From assembly GCA_963840565.1 (NCBI GenBank), contig CAWIZH010000002.1, positions 682,001 through 746,000 of the forward strand: a stretch of 64,000 nucleotides of DNA, in the 5' to 3' direction. Of this stretch, positions 50,565 through 59,008 are shown in pieces. Each line of letters begins with the position of its first letter. Within the stretch, counting starts at the first letter, position 1. Made by a program: the position numbers and the translations under genes. Below the pieces are notes generated by a model that saw nothing but the letters and a program-made list of their open reading frames with translations, had not been told where the DNA came from and ran no database searches. This stretch comes from VRUE01 sp963840565. GTDB lineage: Bacteria > Actinomycetota > Thermoleophilia > Solirubrobacterales > 70-9.

Positions 50565-51284
50565 CTATTTGGCTAAGGCGTTCCAGATTTCTCCAGTTGC
50601 GAGTTTCATGTTGGCGCTGCCGTCGATTTTCGCCACATGTTCAGCTGTTTCGCTGATCAGAAACAGTTTGGTTCCGATTGGTTCTTCCACGATTAAGTGA
50701 GTGACCTGTTCGATCTCGCCTTTTCCTTCACAGTCTTTGGCCGCGAATGAGCCGAATATTTTGGCGGTTGGGGGCAGGACACATTCTTCCGTTGCGCTTA
50801 ACATTTCAAGCACGACGAATTCTTTGGCGGCATTGTTCGGAAGGATTAAGGTGATCCCTTCGGTTTTTGCGCCGTTTAACTCGAGCTTGCCGTGGCCTGT
50901 TTCGGTTAAAACCGTGCCATTGGGTTGACCTTTGGAGTGAACTGTGCATGCCAGTTCTTCTAAGCCCGGGTTGAGGTTTTTGAAAACTTTGCACCCGGTG
51001 AATTTGAGGTCACCTGTTGTGTTTGTTTCCCCTTCAGGGCTACCTTTGAGTTCAACGCCGACCAATTCACCCGACGTACAGGCAATCTCGATCTTCAGTT
51101 TGTTGATTTCGCTTAACAGCGCTACGCTGTTGCCCTCGACGCTGCCTATGACTGATTTGCCCCCGGTAAGGTCGGCGCCTTTGACCATCCATTGGGATGC
51201 CTGTGCGCCGCTGGCTGAGATAGCCATTACGCCGATCATTAGGGCGCAAATTCGGAGGGCCTTGAGTCCTAGTCTCGATTGCAT
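50565..51284 (-). CDS. Secreted protein family E (E2, tandem duplicate)
   Basis: 239 residues, the same length as E1 and differing at few positions (for example KGADLTGGKSVIGSVEGNSV near the N-terminus). All cysteines, the signal peptide and the GEIWNALAK end are kept. The 177-bp spacer before E1 does not resemble the leader upstream of E2 beyond the first 25 bases, so the duplicated unit seems to be the gene plus its ribosome-binding region. The ATG (51282-51284) follows GAGAGGAAACC. It lies downstream of the collagen-like gene, separated by a very strong terminator, so it probably has its own promoter. Confidence 0.75.
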   Translation of the reverse strand: MQSRLGLKALRICALMIGVMAISASGAQASQWMVKGADLTGGKSVIGSVEGNSVALLSEINKLKIEIACTSGELVGVELKGSPEGETNTTGDLKFTGCKVFKNLNPGLEELACTVHSKGQPNGTVLTETGHGKLELNGAKTEGITLILPNNAAKEFVVLEMLSATEECVLPPTAKIFGSFAAKDCEGKGEIEQVTHLIVEEPIGTKLFLISETAEHVAKIDGSANMKLATGEIWNALAK

Positions 51285-51416
51285 TCGATTGGTTTCCTCT
51301 CTATTGAGTTAGGCTCCATTTTTGTAGGCCGAAACAAGAGAACCCGCTAGCGGGTTCTCAGTTTGGCGCAAACGTAGGAGCGCCGGTTAATTTTTACAGA
51401 GCAATTCTACTTGCCA

Positions 51417-51456
51417 AAATACAGGCGCCCCGGCGAAAGCCGGGGCGCCTGTATTT
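51417..51456 (-). terminator. Very strong terminator after the collagen-like gene
   Basis: Perfect 18-bp arms (51417-51434 and 51439-51456) around a GAAA/TTTC tetraloop, with A/T tracts at both outer ends. On the minus strand it ends in ATTTTGG. It lies 58 bp after the stop of the collagen-like gene and can act in both directions. A smaller palindrome (GAACCCGCTAGCGGGTTC, about 51341-51358) lies just beyond it. Confidence 0.85.
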
Positions 51457-51514
51457 CTGCCGTCATAGATGGCCCGGGAAGGAAGCCCAGACGGGTTTGA
51501 ATGCCTGCGTGTGC

Positions 51515-52741
51515 TTAGCCCTTTACTGCATACGAGCCGACACCTTCGGCGGGACCGGTCGGTTTGCTGAAGGACAGAACCCCTCCGGACCTTCCGAGCC
51601 CAATACCTTCGAAGTCACCATCCACCTCGAATACGTCGTTTCTATATATCGCTTGGAATTCGGTTCCCGCCAGTTCGGCTTGGAAGACGCACAATTCATT
51701 TGAATTCACCGGCCGGGGCAGTGAGGTACTGCCTTTACAGAAGGTGAAGAAGTTTGCTTCGGTGAAATAGTGGACCTGAGCGGGCGTGAGGGCAGCTGCC
51801 AACGGAACCGCCAATGAAATCGGGAGGAAGATTCGGGTCGAATTTCCGATAGTGATTTCCTGAGGCGTACCGCCCACGTCGACGGTGATTGTTTCGACTG
51901 GGCGGGTAAATGCCCAGGTTCCGGACTCAATGGCCCCGGCCGGCAGCGATTCAGTTGCGGTCGACCAGTAGGCCACGGTGACGGGATCGCTAGCGGCAAA
52001 GGTGCCGTTACCGGCGACAAACGCGACGGTGATGTTCTCGAAGGTGCCTTCGTCGGTCATGCCGCACTGGCTCGGATTAGCCGTTTTCTGAGCCGGGCTG
52101 CAGACAACGCCTCCTCTAACGGTGTACTCAGCGAAAGTCCCCGGGGCGCCAGCCTTGCGGATCATCAGCGTTCCTTGGGCGCCGGCGCCGGTCGTCCACT
52201 TCGTGATCGCGGCGGCGATGCCGTTGGAGTTGCCGTCCGTCTCGGAGACCGAGAGCGTGGTGGCGGATCCGGCCGAGGCGTTGTTCAGAGCTAGATTGCC
52301 CGAGCCGGGGTCGGCTTGGGTGACGGCGCTGTTGAAGGCGTAGTTGAAGCCGGCATCTTGACCAGGACTGCCGTTGCAGACTTCGGTGCCTTCACCCGCG
52401 AGCTGGCTTTTCATCCGGACTTCGGCTCCGCCGAGTTCGTTGCAGCCGGCTACTCCTTTTGGAAATTCTGTCAGGGCCACGCTTTCACCCGGAGACCCTC
52501 CCGGGCCTTTGTCGCCGGCGTTGCCCTTGTCGCCCTTAGCTCCGGCGGCGCCCGCCGGTCCCTGAGCTCCCGTGGCGCCGTCTTTCCCGGCGAATTTCTT
52601 GGCGATCTTTTCGACTTCCTTCTTCTGGGTGCCGTTCAGCTTTGTCGCGGCATAGGCAGTGCCGGCGACCGCTACGACCAGTGCAACGATCGCCACGATT
52701 AGGCCGGCTGTGCCGAACTTCTCACGGATCCTCTTCAACAT
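51515..52741 (-). CDS. Exported collagen-like repeat protein (copy 2)
   Basis: A 408-residue protein. N-terminal membrane or signal helix (AGLIVAIVALVVAVAGTAYA), a helical neck (TQKKEVEKIAKKFAG), a Gly-X-Y collagen-like stretch (KDGATGAQGPAGAAGAKGDK onward, about 50-85) and a beta-rich head. The head shares LALNNASAGSATTLSVSETD, GTLMIRKAGAPGTFAEYTV, NGTFAASDPVTVAYWS and LPISLAVPLAAALTPAQVHY patterns with the protein at 24977. The ATG (52739-52741) is preceded by GGAGAGAGGACAGCA. Here it is the first gene of copy 2, whereas in copy 1 the counterpart lies between B and A-I. Confidence 0.82.
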   Translation of the reverse strand: MLKRIREKFGTAGLIVAIVALVVAVAGTAYAATKLNGTQKKEVEKIAKKFAGKDGATGAQGPAGAAGAKGDKGNAGDKGPGGSPGESVALTEFPKGVAGCNELGGAEVRMKSQLAGEGTEVCNGSPGQDAGFNYAFNSAVTQADPGSGNLALNNASAGSATTLSVSETDGNSNGIAAAITKWTTGAGAQGTLMIRKAGAPGTFAEYTVRGGVVCSPAQKTANPSQCGMTDEGTFENITVAFVAGNGTFAASDPVTVAYWSTATESLPAGAIESGTWAFTRPVETITVDVGGTPQEITIGNSTRIFLPISLAVPLAAALTPAQVHYFTEANFFTFCKGSTSLPRPVNSNELCVFQAELAGTEFQAIYRNDVFEVDGDFEGIGLGRSGGVLSFSKPTGPAEGVGSYAVKG

Positions 52742-52832
52742 TGCTGTCCTCTCTCCTATAGTTCCTATTGGGTCCGCCGCGCTTCTCCGCGGCTTCCTGA
52801 ATTCACTCCCCGATTTGCGACGACCGAGAGGG

Positions 52833-52855
52833 GGCCACCGTTTCCAACGGTGGCC
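52833..52855 (-). terminator. Hairpin after the TetR-type gene
   Basis: Perfect 10-bp arms GGCCACCGTT (52833-52842) and AACGGTGGCC (52846-52855) with a 3-nt loop. It sits between the TetR fragment stop and the collagen-like gene. Confidence 0.55.
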
Positions 52856-52952
52856 ATTGATCCATGCCCCCTACTCCCACCCGCATTCGCAGCACGCGGC
52901 CCCTTCATGAAGACTTTTTACGTCTCCAAATGTTTTTCATGTCGTACCAAAA

Positions 52953-53501
52953 TCAGGGAATCGTTGCAAGGCCTACTCTGAGACCGGAAGATTCACTGGG
53001 ACAGAGGGGGCGGTCGTCCATTGGCGCCGACACCCCCTCCGCCTTCCGCGACGCGCCACTCGATGGACTGGAGTCAAGCTCGGCCAAGGAGCTCGCCGGC
53101 ACGCTTCGTGGATCTAGAGCGGCATTCGCCAGCGCCTCGATCCAGGCCTGTGGAACGGCATGCTGACCCGGCGCTTGGATCAAGCGGTCGGCAATCGCCG
53201 CAGTGACTTCGAAGCAGTCATGCACGCCGCGGAAGTGCTTGTAGAAGGCCCGGCTGGAGACTTTCGCCGTGGAGACCAGCTTGCGGACGGTGACTTGCTC
53301 ATAGCCCTTCTCCGCCACCAGTTCGAACATTGCGCGGTGGAGCCTTGCGCGCTGGCTGGCCGCCACCTTCGAGGCCGTCCTCCCGGGGCCCGGCGCAAGC
53401 TTCCTCACCGGCTCCGGCGGTGGGCCAACAACGCGCTCCTGAGGCCGTGCCTCAGGCGTTCCCGCAATCGACTCTCCCTCTCCCTCTCCCCTGTACTGCA
53501 A
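52953..53501 (-). CDS. TetR-type regulator, HTH present but C-terminal domain apparently lost
   Basis: 182 residues. The DNA-binding domain is typical: RLHRAMFELVAEKGYEQVTV, RKLVSTAKVSSRAFYKHF, then RGVHDCFEV. The usual ligand-binding helical domain of 120 residues or more is replaced by about 85 residues of Pro/Ser-rich sequence (SLAELDSSPSSGASRKAEG), as expected after a frameshift or truncation. The frame opens at TTG in an acidic stretch without a clear ribosome site, so the true start may be further in. It stands between the cassette and rex. If functional, it could still bind DNA and regulate a neighbour. Confidence 0.5.
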   Translation of the reverse strand: MQYRGEGEGESIAGTPEARPQERVVGPPPEPVRKLAPGPGRTASKVAASQRARLHRAMFELVAEKGYEQVTVRKLVSTAKVSSRAFYKHFRGVHDCFEVTAAIADRLIQAPGQHAVPQAWIEALANAALDPRSVPASSLAELDSSPSSGASRKAEGVSAPMDDRPLCPSESSGLRVGLATIP

Positions 53502-53605
53502 AACCCTGCCGTCCTTCCATAAGACCTGGACCGTTCTCTAACGATACGTCATTGGTACCAGACGCCAGGCGGCGCGTCAACCGGGCGCCAGGACACGCGT
53601 TGCTC

Positions 53606-53622
53606 GATACTGTTGGGCGGTG
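53606..53622 (+). promoter_or_regulatory. -10 element giving a leaderless rex mRNA
   Basis: GATACT (53606-53611) ends 8 nt before the GTG start codon at 53620. There is no Shine-Dalgarno between them. No clear -35 is seen. Confidence 0.45.
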
Positions 53623-54288
53623 GGCACCGCGATCGAAGAGCAGGAACCGGCCAACGGGCTGATCGTCGACGGCGAGCGGCTCTCGCTGGGCGTCGCGGCC
53701 CGCCTCTCGCGTTACCTGCAGGTGCTGACCCAGGCCCGCAAGATGGGCCGGACCACCATCTCGTCGCAGGAACTGAGTGAGTACACCCATATCAATCCAA
53801 CTCAAATCCGACGAGATTTGTCTGGATTCGGCAAGTTCGGGAAGAGGGGCGTCGGCTACAACGTCGAGTCGCTGGTGGCGGAGATCCGCAAGATCCTGCG
53901 CACGTCGGGCCAGCACAACATCGCCCTCTTCGGCGCGGGCAACCTCGGCCAGGCGATCGCCAGCTCCGACATCTTCGCCGACCACGGCTTCCAGATCGTC
54001 GCCATGTTCGAGGTCGACGAGGGCGTCGTCGGCACCGAGGTCGGCGGCCTGCGGGTGCGCGACTTCAGTGAGCTGGAGGCCGTCGTCGCCGAGCAGGAGA
54101 TCGTCGTCGGCGTCCTCGCCGTGCCCGCCGCCGCCGCCCAGGCCGTCGCCGACCGCCTGGTCAAGGCCGGGGTCAAGATCATCTTCAACTATTCCGAGCA
54201 GCTGCTCCAGGTGCCGCCCGAGGTGACCGTCCACACCTCCAGCCCCGCGGTCGACCTGCTCTACGCGCTCTACTTCTATTTGACCTGA
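53620..54288 (+). CDS. rex: Redox-sensing transcriptional repressor Rex
   Basis: A 222-residue repressor that senses the NADH/NAD+ ratio and controls respiratory and fermentative genes. It has a winged helix (TTISSQELSEYTHINPTQIR, RDLSGFGKFGKRGVGYNVE), the NAD-binding Rossmann motif ALFGAGNLGQAIA, FEVDEGVVGTEV and the C-terminal domain-swapped helix end DLLYALYFYL. The length is normal. The GTG at 53620 gives the standard N-terminus. It is followed 9 bp later by a carboxylate-amine ligase gene, so the two are likely one transcript. Confidence 0.93.
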   Translation: MGTAIEEQEPANGLIVDGERLSLGVAARLSRYLQVLTQARKMGRTTISSQELSEYTHINPTQIRRDLSGFGKFGKRGVGYNVESLVAEIRKILRTSGQHNIALFGAGNLGQAIASSDIFADHGFQIVAMFEVDEGVVGTEVGGLRVRDFSELEAVVAEQEIVVGVLAVPAAAAQAVADRLVKAGVKIIFNYSEQLLQVPPEVTVHTSSPAVDLLYALYFYLT

Positions 54289-54297
54289 GAGCTGACC

Positions 54298-55461
54298 TTG
54301 TCCCTGGACCTCGACCGCGCTCGGGAGACGTTCGAGTCCTCGACCGACTTCACGATCGGGCTCGAGGAGGAGTTCGCGATCCTCGACCCGGCGACACTGG
54401 AGCTCGAGCACCGCTTCGAGGACGTCCACGCGGCCTGCGAGCGCGACGAGGTACTGGCCGAGTCGGCCGCCGGCGAGCTGATCGCCTCCGAGATCGAGAT
54501 CCGCTCGGGCCGGGCCGAGAGCTTCGCCGAGGCTCTGGCCCTGCAGCGCGATCGCCGCGGCCGGCTCTTCGAGCTCGTCGATGGGATGGGCCTCGCGCTC
54601 GGCGCGATGGGCACGCACCCCTGGGCCAACTACCTCGACCAGCGGATCATCGATACCCCCCACTACAACCGCCTGCGCCACGAACTCGGCTACGTCGCCC
54701 AGCGCAACAACACCTGGAGCATGCACGTGCACATGGGTGTGCGCGGGGCCGACCGGGCGATCGCGGTCTGCGACTGGATGCGCGAGCTGCTGCCGCTGCT
54801 GCTTGCGGCCTCGGCCAACTCGCCCTTCCTCGACCGCCGCGACAGCGGCCTGCACACCGTCCGCACTGAGATCTTCACCCGCACCTTCCCCCGCTGCGGC
54901 GTGCCCAGCCCCTTCGTCGACTGGGGGACCTACGCCGAGTTCGTCGGCATGCTGCAGCGGACCGGCTCGGCGGTCGAGTCGACGCAGCTGTGGTGGAGCG
55001 TGCGCCCGCACCACGCCTTCGGCACGGTCGAGGTGCGGATCTGCGATGCCCAGACCCGCGGTGAGGAGTCCTTCGCCCTGGCCGGCTTGATTGCCGCCTG
55101 CATCGCCCAGACGGCGCTCGACTACGACGAGCATGGCTACGAAGGTCCCGGGCGCGCCCCGCTGCGCGACCGCGAGATCGAGGAGAACCTCTGGCGGGCG
55201 ATCCGCCACGGAATGAGCGGCCGCATGATCGACTTCCGCCGCGGCCAGGAGGTCGAGGCGGCGGCGGCGCTCGAGGGCCTGCTCGCCTGGACCGCTCCCG
55301 CCCGCGCCCAGCTCGGCATCGATGTCGCCCTGCCGGCCCGCAACGGCGCCCAGCGCGCCCGCGAGGCAATCGACGCCGGCGCCTCGATCGAGGACGCCTA
55401 CCGCGACGCCGTGGCGGAGACGAAACGCACTTACACCGCCAATGTCGGCGCGCGTAGATAG
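54298..55461 (+). CDS. Carboxylate-amine ligase of the GCS2 (YbdK) family
   Basis: A 387-residue ATP-dependent ligase related to glutamate-cysteine ligase type 2. Hallmarks: FTIGLEEEFAILDP (Mg-ATP and glutamate-site glutamates), GMGTHPW-like LGAMGTHPWANY, NNTWSMHVHMGVRG, and the conserved WWSVRPHHAFGTVEVRICDA. The length is typical of YbdK. It probably makes gamma-glutamyl-cysteine or a related gamma-glutamyl compound, which would fit the rex neighbour and redox balance, though the natural substrate of such actinobacterial enzymes is often uncertain. The TTG at 54298 is the only start placed just after the rex stop. Confidence 0.85.
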   Translation: MSLDLDRARETFESSTDFTIGLEEEFAILDPATLELEHRFEDVHAACERDEVLAESAAGELIASEIEIRSGRAESFAEALALQRDRRGRLFELVDGMGLALGAMGTHPWANYLDQRIIDTPHYNRLRHELGYVAQRNNTWSMHVHMGVRGADRAIAVCDWMRELLPLLLAASANSPFLDRRDSGLHTVRTEIFTRTFPRCGVPSPFVDWGTYAEFVGMLQRTGSAVESTQLWWSVRPHHAFGTVEVRICDAQTRGEESFALAGLIAACIAQTALDYDEHGYEGPGRAPLRDREIEENLWRAIRHGMSGRMIDFRRGQEVEAAAALEGLLAWTAPARAQLGIDVALPARNGAQRAREAIDAGASIEDAYRDAVAETKRTYTANVGARR

Positions 55462-55499
55462 ACTCCCGCGCCGCTTAGAAACCAGCCGGAGGACCTAAC

Positions 55500-57587
55500 T
55501 TGACCAGCTTTTTGACCGAATACGGAGTCGTCTTCGCGCTTGCCTGCGCAGGGGCGGCCGTCCTGTACGGAATCATCATCACCCAGCGCCTGTTGGCGAA
55601 GTCGCCAGGCAACGAGTTGATGCAGGAGATCTCAGGGGCGGTGCAGGAAGGGGCCAAGGCCTACCTCAACCGCCAGTACACGATCATCGCCATGGTCGCC
55701 GTGCCGATCGCGATCGTGCTCTGGCTCCTGCAGGACTACAAGACCGCGCTTGGGTTCGTCCTCGGCGGCATCCTCTCGGGATCCGCCGGGTTCATCGGGA
55801 TGAACGTCTCGGTGCGGGCCAACTCGCGCGTTGCTGAGGCCGCGCGCGGCGGAGTGCCGCCGGCGCTCGACGTCGCCTTCAAGGGCGGCTCGGTGACCGG
55901 GATGCTCGTCGTCGGCCTGGCGCTCTTCGGCGTCGCCGGCTACTTCGGCCTGCTCGTGCTCACCGGCAGCTCCGACAAGGAGGCCGTCGACGCGCTCGTC
56001 GGCCTTGGCTTCGGTGGCTCCCTGATCTCGGTCTTCGCCCGGCTCGGCGGCGGCATCTTCACCAAGGCCGCCGACGTCGGCGCCGACCTGGTCGGCAAGG
56101 TCGAGGCGGGGATTCCCGAGGACGACCCGCGCAACCCGGCCGTGATCGCCGACAACGTCGGCGACAACGTCGGCGACTGCGCCGGCATGGCCGCGGACCT
56201 CTTCGAGACCTACGCGGTCACCTCAGTCGCCGTGATGCTGCTCGGCGTCCTCACCTTCACCGGCTCGGGCGGGGAATTTGCCCGCGAGGTCGCGATCTAC
56301 CCGCTGGTCATCGGCGGCATCGCGATCATCGCCTCGGTTATCGGGGCGCTTCTGGTGCGAACCAAAACCGACCGGGTCGAGGGAGCGCTGTACACGGGCG
56401 TAGTCGCCGCCGGAATCCTCTCGATCGCCGCCTTCTACCCAATCACCGACTGGCTGATGAGCGACCCGGTGCGGCTCGGTCTCCAGGCCGGTGCCGATGC
56501 GGTGACCACCACTGACCTGTGGCTCTGCTCCGTTATCGGAGTGGCGGTCACAGCGCTGCTCTTCGTGATCACCGAATTTTATACTTCGACCCGCTTCTAT
56601 CCGGTCAAGTCGATCGCCAAGGCATCGGAGACCGGTCACGCGACCAACATCATTCAGGGGCTCTCCCAGGGCTTCCAGTCGACTGCCGCTCCGGCCCTGG
56701 TGATCGCACTCGCGATCCTCGGTGCCAACGAGCTCGCCGGCATCTACGGCATCGGCATCGCCGTGATGGGACAGCTCTCGCTCTGCGGCCTGATCGTCGC
56801 CCTCGACGCCTTCGGGCCGATCACCGACAACGCCGGCGGCATCGCCGAGATGGCGGACCTGCCCGAGGAGGTGCGCGCGGTCACCGATCCGCTCGACGCG
56901 GTCGGCAACACGACCAAGGCGGTCACCAAGGGCTACGCGATCGGCTCGGCCGCACTCGCCGCGCTGGTCCTGTTCGCGGCCTTCAAGAGCGAACTCGCCG
57001 GGGAAGCTCCGGCCGGGTTCGACCTCAACGGCCTCTTCAACCTGAGCAGCCCCGACGTGCTGATCGGGCTGATCATCGGCGGCATGATGGTCTACCTCTT
57101 CGTCGCCTTCGCGATCGAGGCAGTCGGCCGCGCCGGCGGTGAGGTGGTCGAACAGGTCCGTGAGCAGTTCCGCGAGCACCCCGGGATCATGGAGGGCACC
57201 GAAAAACCCGACTACGCCAAGACGGTCAGCATCGTCACCCTGGCAGCGCAGAAGGAGATGATCCTTCCCTCGCTGATCCCGATCGTCGTTCCCGTCATCG
57301 TCGGCGTGCTCAGCGTTGACGCCCTTGGCGGCCTGCTGATCGGCGTCATCGTCGTCGGCCTCTTCGCCGCGATCTCGATGACCGCGGGCGGCGGCGCCTG
57401 GGACAACGCCAAGAAGCTGATCGAGGACGGCGCCCACGGCGGCAAGGGCTCAGAAGCCCACGCCGCCTCGGTAACCGGCGACACCGTCGGCGATCCCTAC
57501 AAGGACACGGCCGGCCCGGCGATCAACCCGATGATCAAGGTCGCCAACATCGTCGCGATCCTGATCATCCCGATCGTTCACTTCTAG
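55500..57587 (+). CDS. hppA: Proton-pumping membrane pyrophosphatase (K+-independent type)
   Basis: A 695-residue integral membrane pyrophosphatase with about 16 helices, coupling PPi hydrolysis to ion export. The catalytic core is present: KAADVGADLVGKVEAGIPED (PPi-binding), DNVGDNVGDCAGMAADLFE and a C-terminal GDTVGDPYKDTAGPAINPM. The segment GNTTKAVTKGYAIGSAAL carries Lys where K+-dependent enzymes have Ala, which marks the K+-independent H+-pumping class. The TTG at 55500 follows CCGGAGGACC. The gene ends about 20 bp before a strong bidirectional hairpin. Confidence 0.95.
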   Translation: MTSFLTEYGVVFALACAGAAVLYGIIITQRLLAKSPGNELMQEISGAVQEGAKAYLNRQYTIIAMVAVPIAIVLWLLQDYKTALGFVLGGILSGSAGFIGMNVSVRANSRVAEAARGGVPPALDVAFKGGSVTGMLVVGLALFGVAGYFGLLVLTGSSDKEAVDALVGLGFGGSLISVFARLGGGIFTKAADVGADLVGKVEAGIPEDDPRNPAVIADNVGDNVGDCAGMAADLFETYAVTSVAVMLLGVLTFTGSGGEFAREVAIYPLVIGGIAIIASVIGALLVRTKTDRVEGALYTGVVAAGILSIAAFYPITDWLMSDPVRLGLQAGADAVTTTDLWLCSVIGVAVTALLFVITEFYTSTRFYPVKSIAKASETGHATNIIQGLSQGFQSTAAPALVIALAILGANELAGIYGIGIAVMGQLSLCGLIVALDAFGPITDNAGGIAEMADLPEEVRAVTDPLDAVGNTTKAVTKGYAIGSAALAALVLFAAFKSELAGEAPAGFDLNGLFNLSSPDVLIGLIIGGMMVYLFVAFAIEAVGRAGGEVVEQVREQFREHPGIMEGTEKPDYAKTVSIVTLAAQKEMILPSLIPIVVPVIVGVLSVDALGGLLIGVIVVGLFAAISMTAGGGAWDNAKKLIEDGAHGGKGSEAHAASVTGDTVGDPYKDTAGPAINPMIKVANIVAILIIPIVHF

Positions 57588-57608
57588 TTCGGTCAGAGAA
57601 GGACCCAC

Positions 57609-57638
57609 GGGGAGGGGCTAGTCGACAGGCCCCTCCCC
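57609..57638. terminator. Bidirectional terminator between hppA and the thiol-redox gene
   Basis: Arms GGGGAGGGGC (57609-57618) and GCCCCTCCCC (57629-57638) with a 10-nt loop. One arm overlaps the last codons of the minus-strand redox gene. It separates two convergent transcripts. Confidence 0.65.
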
Positions 57639-57890
57639 CACACCACTGGCTCCCTGGGCAAGTCTTGCCCTGACGGCTCTCTCGTCGAGGACCAGCTCGG
57701 AGACGACGATGCCGTCGATCTCCACCACTGGGATTTTCTCCAGCATTCGCCTGAGCAGTAGATCCGAGCTCTCGATGTCGACCTCAATCAGCTCGAAGCG
57801 GTACCCCTCGCCATGAAGCGCCACAAGCGCCGAGACAGCCTCGGCGCAGAGATGGCACCCAGGCCGCGAGTAAACCGTGACGCGGCTCAA
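57618..57890 (-). CDS. Glutaredoxin-like protein
   Basis: A 90-residue thioredoxin-fold protein: VTVYSRPGCHLCAEAVSAL contains the CxxC pair CHLC, followed by IEVDIESSDLL and the cis-Pro loop KIPVVEIDG. It resembles the short glutaredoxin-like (DUF836-type) proteins. It starts at TTG overlapping the tsaD stop (TTGA), so it is translated with the t6A genes. It probably reduces disulfides. The C-terminal tail (GASGVGEGPVD) is encoded by the terminator arm. Confidence 0.82.
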   Translation of the reverse strand: MSRVTVYSRPGCHLCAEAVSALVALHGEGYRFELIEVDIESSDLLLRRMLEKIPVVEIDGIVVSELVLDERAVRARLAQGASGVGEGPVD

Positions 57891-59008
57891 ACCGCGGGCC
57901 GACGGGCCGAAAACCCCGCTCCGGCTCCGGCTTTAGGCCCGTTGGCGCTTTTTTTGGGGGTCGGGAAGGCGTCGTAGGGCAGGTAGGCCGGGTACTCGAG
58001 CGGCTTGGCGAAACGGGCGGCGGAGCCGATCATTGCGGCGTTGTCGGTACAGAGCTCGCGGGCGACGAGCTTGAGCCGGACGCCGCGGCGCTCGCAGAGC
58101 GCCCGCACCGCCTCGCGTAGGGCGCCGTTGGCGGCGACGCCGCCGCCAAGCGCGACCGCCCTCCACTCCCCCGCCTTCAACGCCCGCTCCAGCTTGGCGA
58201 TCAGCTGACTGACGGCGGCAGCCTGGAAGCTTGCCGCGAGGTCGGCGCGGTGCGCCTCGACTCCCTCGGGTCCAAGATCGCGGCAGAGGTAGACGAGCGC
58301 CGTCTTCAGGCCGCTGAAGCTGAAATCGAGCCCGGGGTTACGGCTCATCGCCACCGGCATCTCGTAGGCACCGGGGTCGCCGTCGCGCGCCAGCTTCTCC
58401 AGGGCCGGGCCGCCCGGATAGCCGAGCCCGAGCATGCGGGCGACCTTGTCGAAGGCCTCGCCGGCGGCGTCGTCGAGGGTCTGGCCGAGCAGCTCGTAGC
58501 CGGCGTGCTCGCGGACCCCCGCCAGCAGGGTATGGCCGCCGCTGGCGACGAGGCAGAGGAAGGGCGGCTCAAGCGGCTCGGGCTCGAGGAAGTTGGCGGC
58601 GACGTGGCCCTGCAGGTGGTCGACCGCGATCAGCGGCAGCCGCCGCGGCGCCGCGATCGCCTTTGCCGTGCTGACCCCGACCAGCAACGCGCCGATCAGG
58701 CCGGGCCCGGCGGTCACCGCGACGGCCCCGATCTGGTCGAGCGTCACCCCCGCTTCCGCCAGCGCCGCCTCGACCACCGGCGCGGTCAGCTCGAGGTGGT
58801 GGCGCGAGGCGACCTCGGGCACGACGCCGCCGAACTGCGCGTGTGCGGCCGCCTGCGAAGAGATCGTGTTGGCGAGCACGCGCGGCCCGTCCAGCACCGC
58901 CGCGCAGGTGTCGTCGCAGGAGGTCTCGATCGCGAGGATCAACCCAGGTGCAACGTCTTTCGGCTCTCCTGGCGCCACAACGCGTTGCACCCCGGTCAGT
59001 CCAGCCAC
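57887..59008 (-). CDS. tsaD: tRNA N6-threonylcarbamoyladenosine transferase TsaD
   Basis: A 373-residue ASKHA-fold enzyme that transfers threonylcarbamoyl to A37 of tRNAs reading ANN codons, working with TsaB and TsaE. Motifs: ILAIETSCDDTCAAV, the metal site HHLELTAPVV with its H.. pair (SRHHLE), TAGPGLIGALLVG, VDHLQGHVAA, CLVASGGHTLL, FSFSGLKTALV, VALGGGVAANGALR and LCTDNAAMIG. The C-terminal 25 residues after FPTPKKS are a low-complexity extension. The GTG at 59006-59008 overlaps rimI by 13 nt. Confidence 0.95.
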   Translation of the reverse strand: MAGLTGVQRVVAPGEPKDVAPGLILAIETSCDDTCAAVLDGPRVLANTISSQAAAHAQFGGVVPEVASRHHLELTAPVVEAALAEAGVTLDQIGAVAVTAGPGLIGALLVGVSTAKAIAAPRRLPLIAVDHLQGHVAANFLEPEPLEPPFLCLVASGGHTLLAGVREHAGYELLGQTLDDAAGEAFDKVARMLGLGYPGGPALEKLARDGDPGAYEMPVAMSRNPGLDFSFSGLKTALVYLCRDLGPEGVEAHRADLAASFQAAAVSQLIAKLERALKAGEWRAVALGGGVAANGALREAVRALCERRGVRLKLVARELCTDNAAMIGSAARFAKPLEYPAYLPYDAFPTPKKSANGPKAGAGAGFSARRPAV

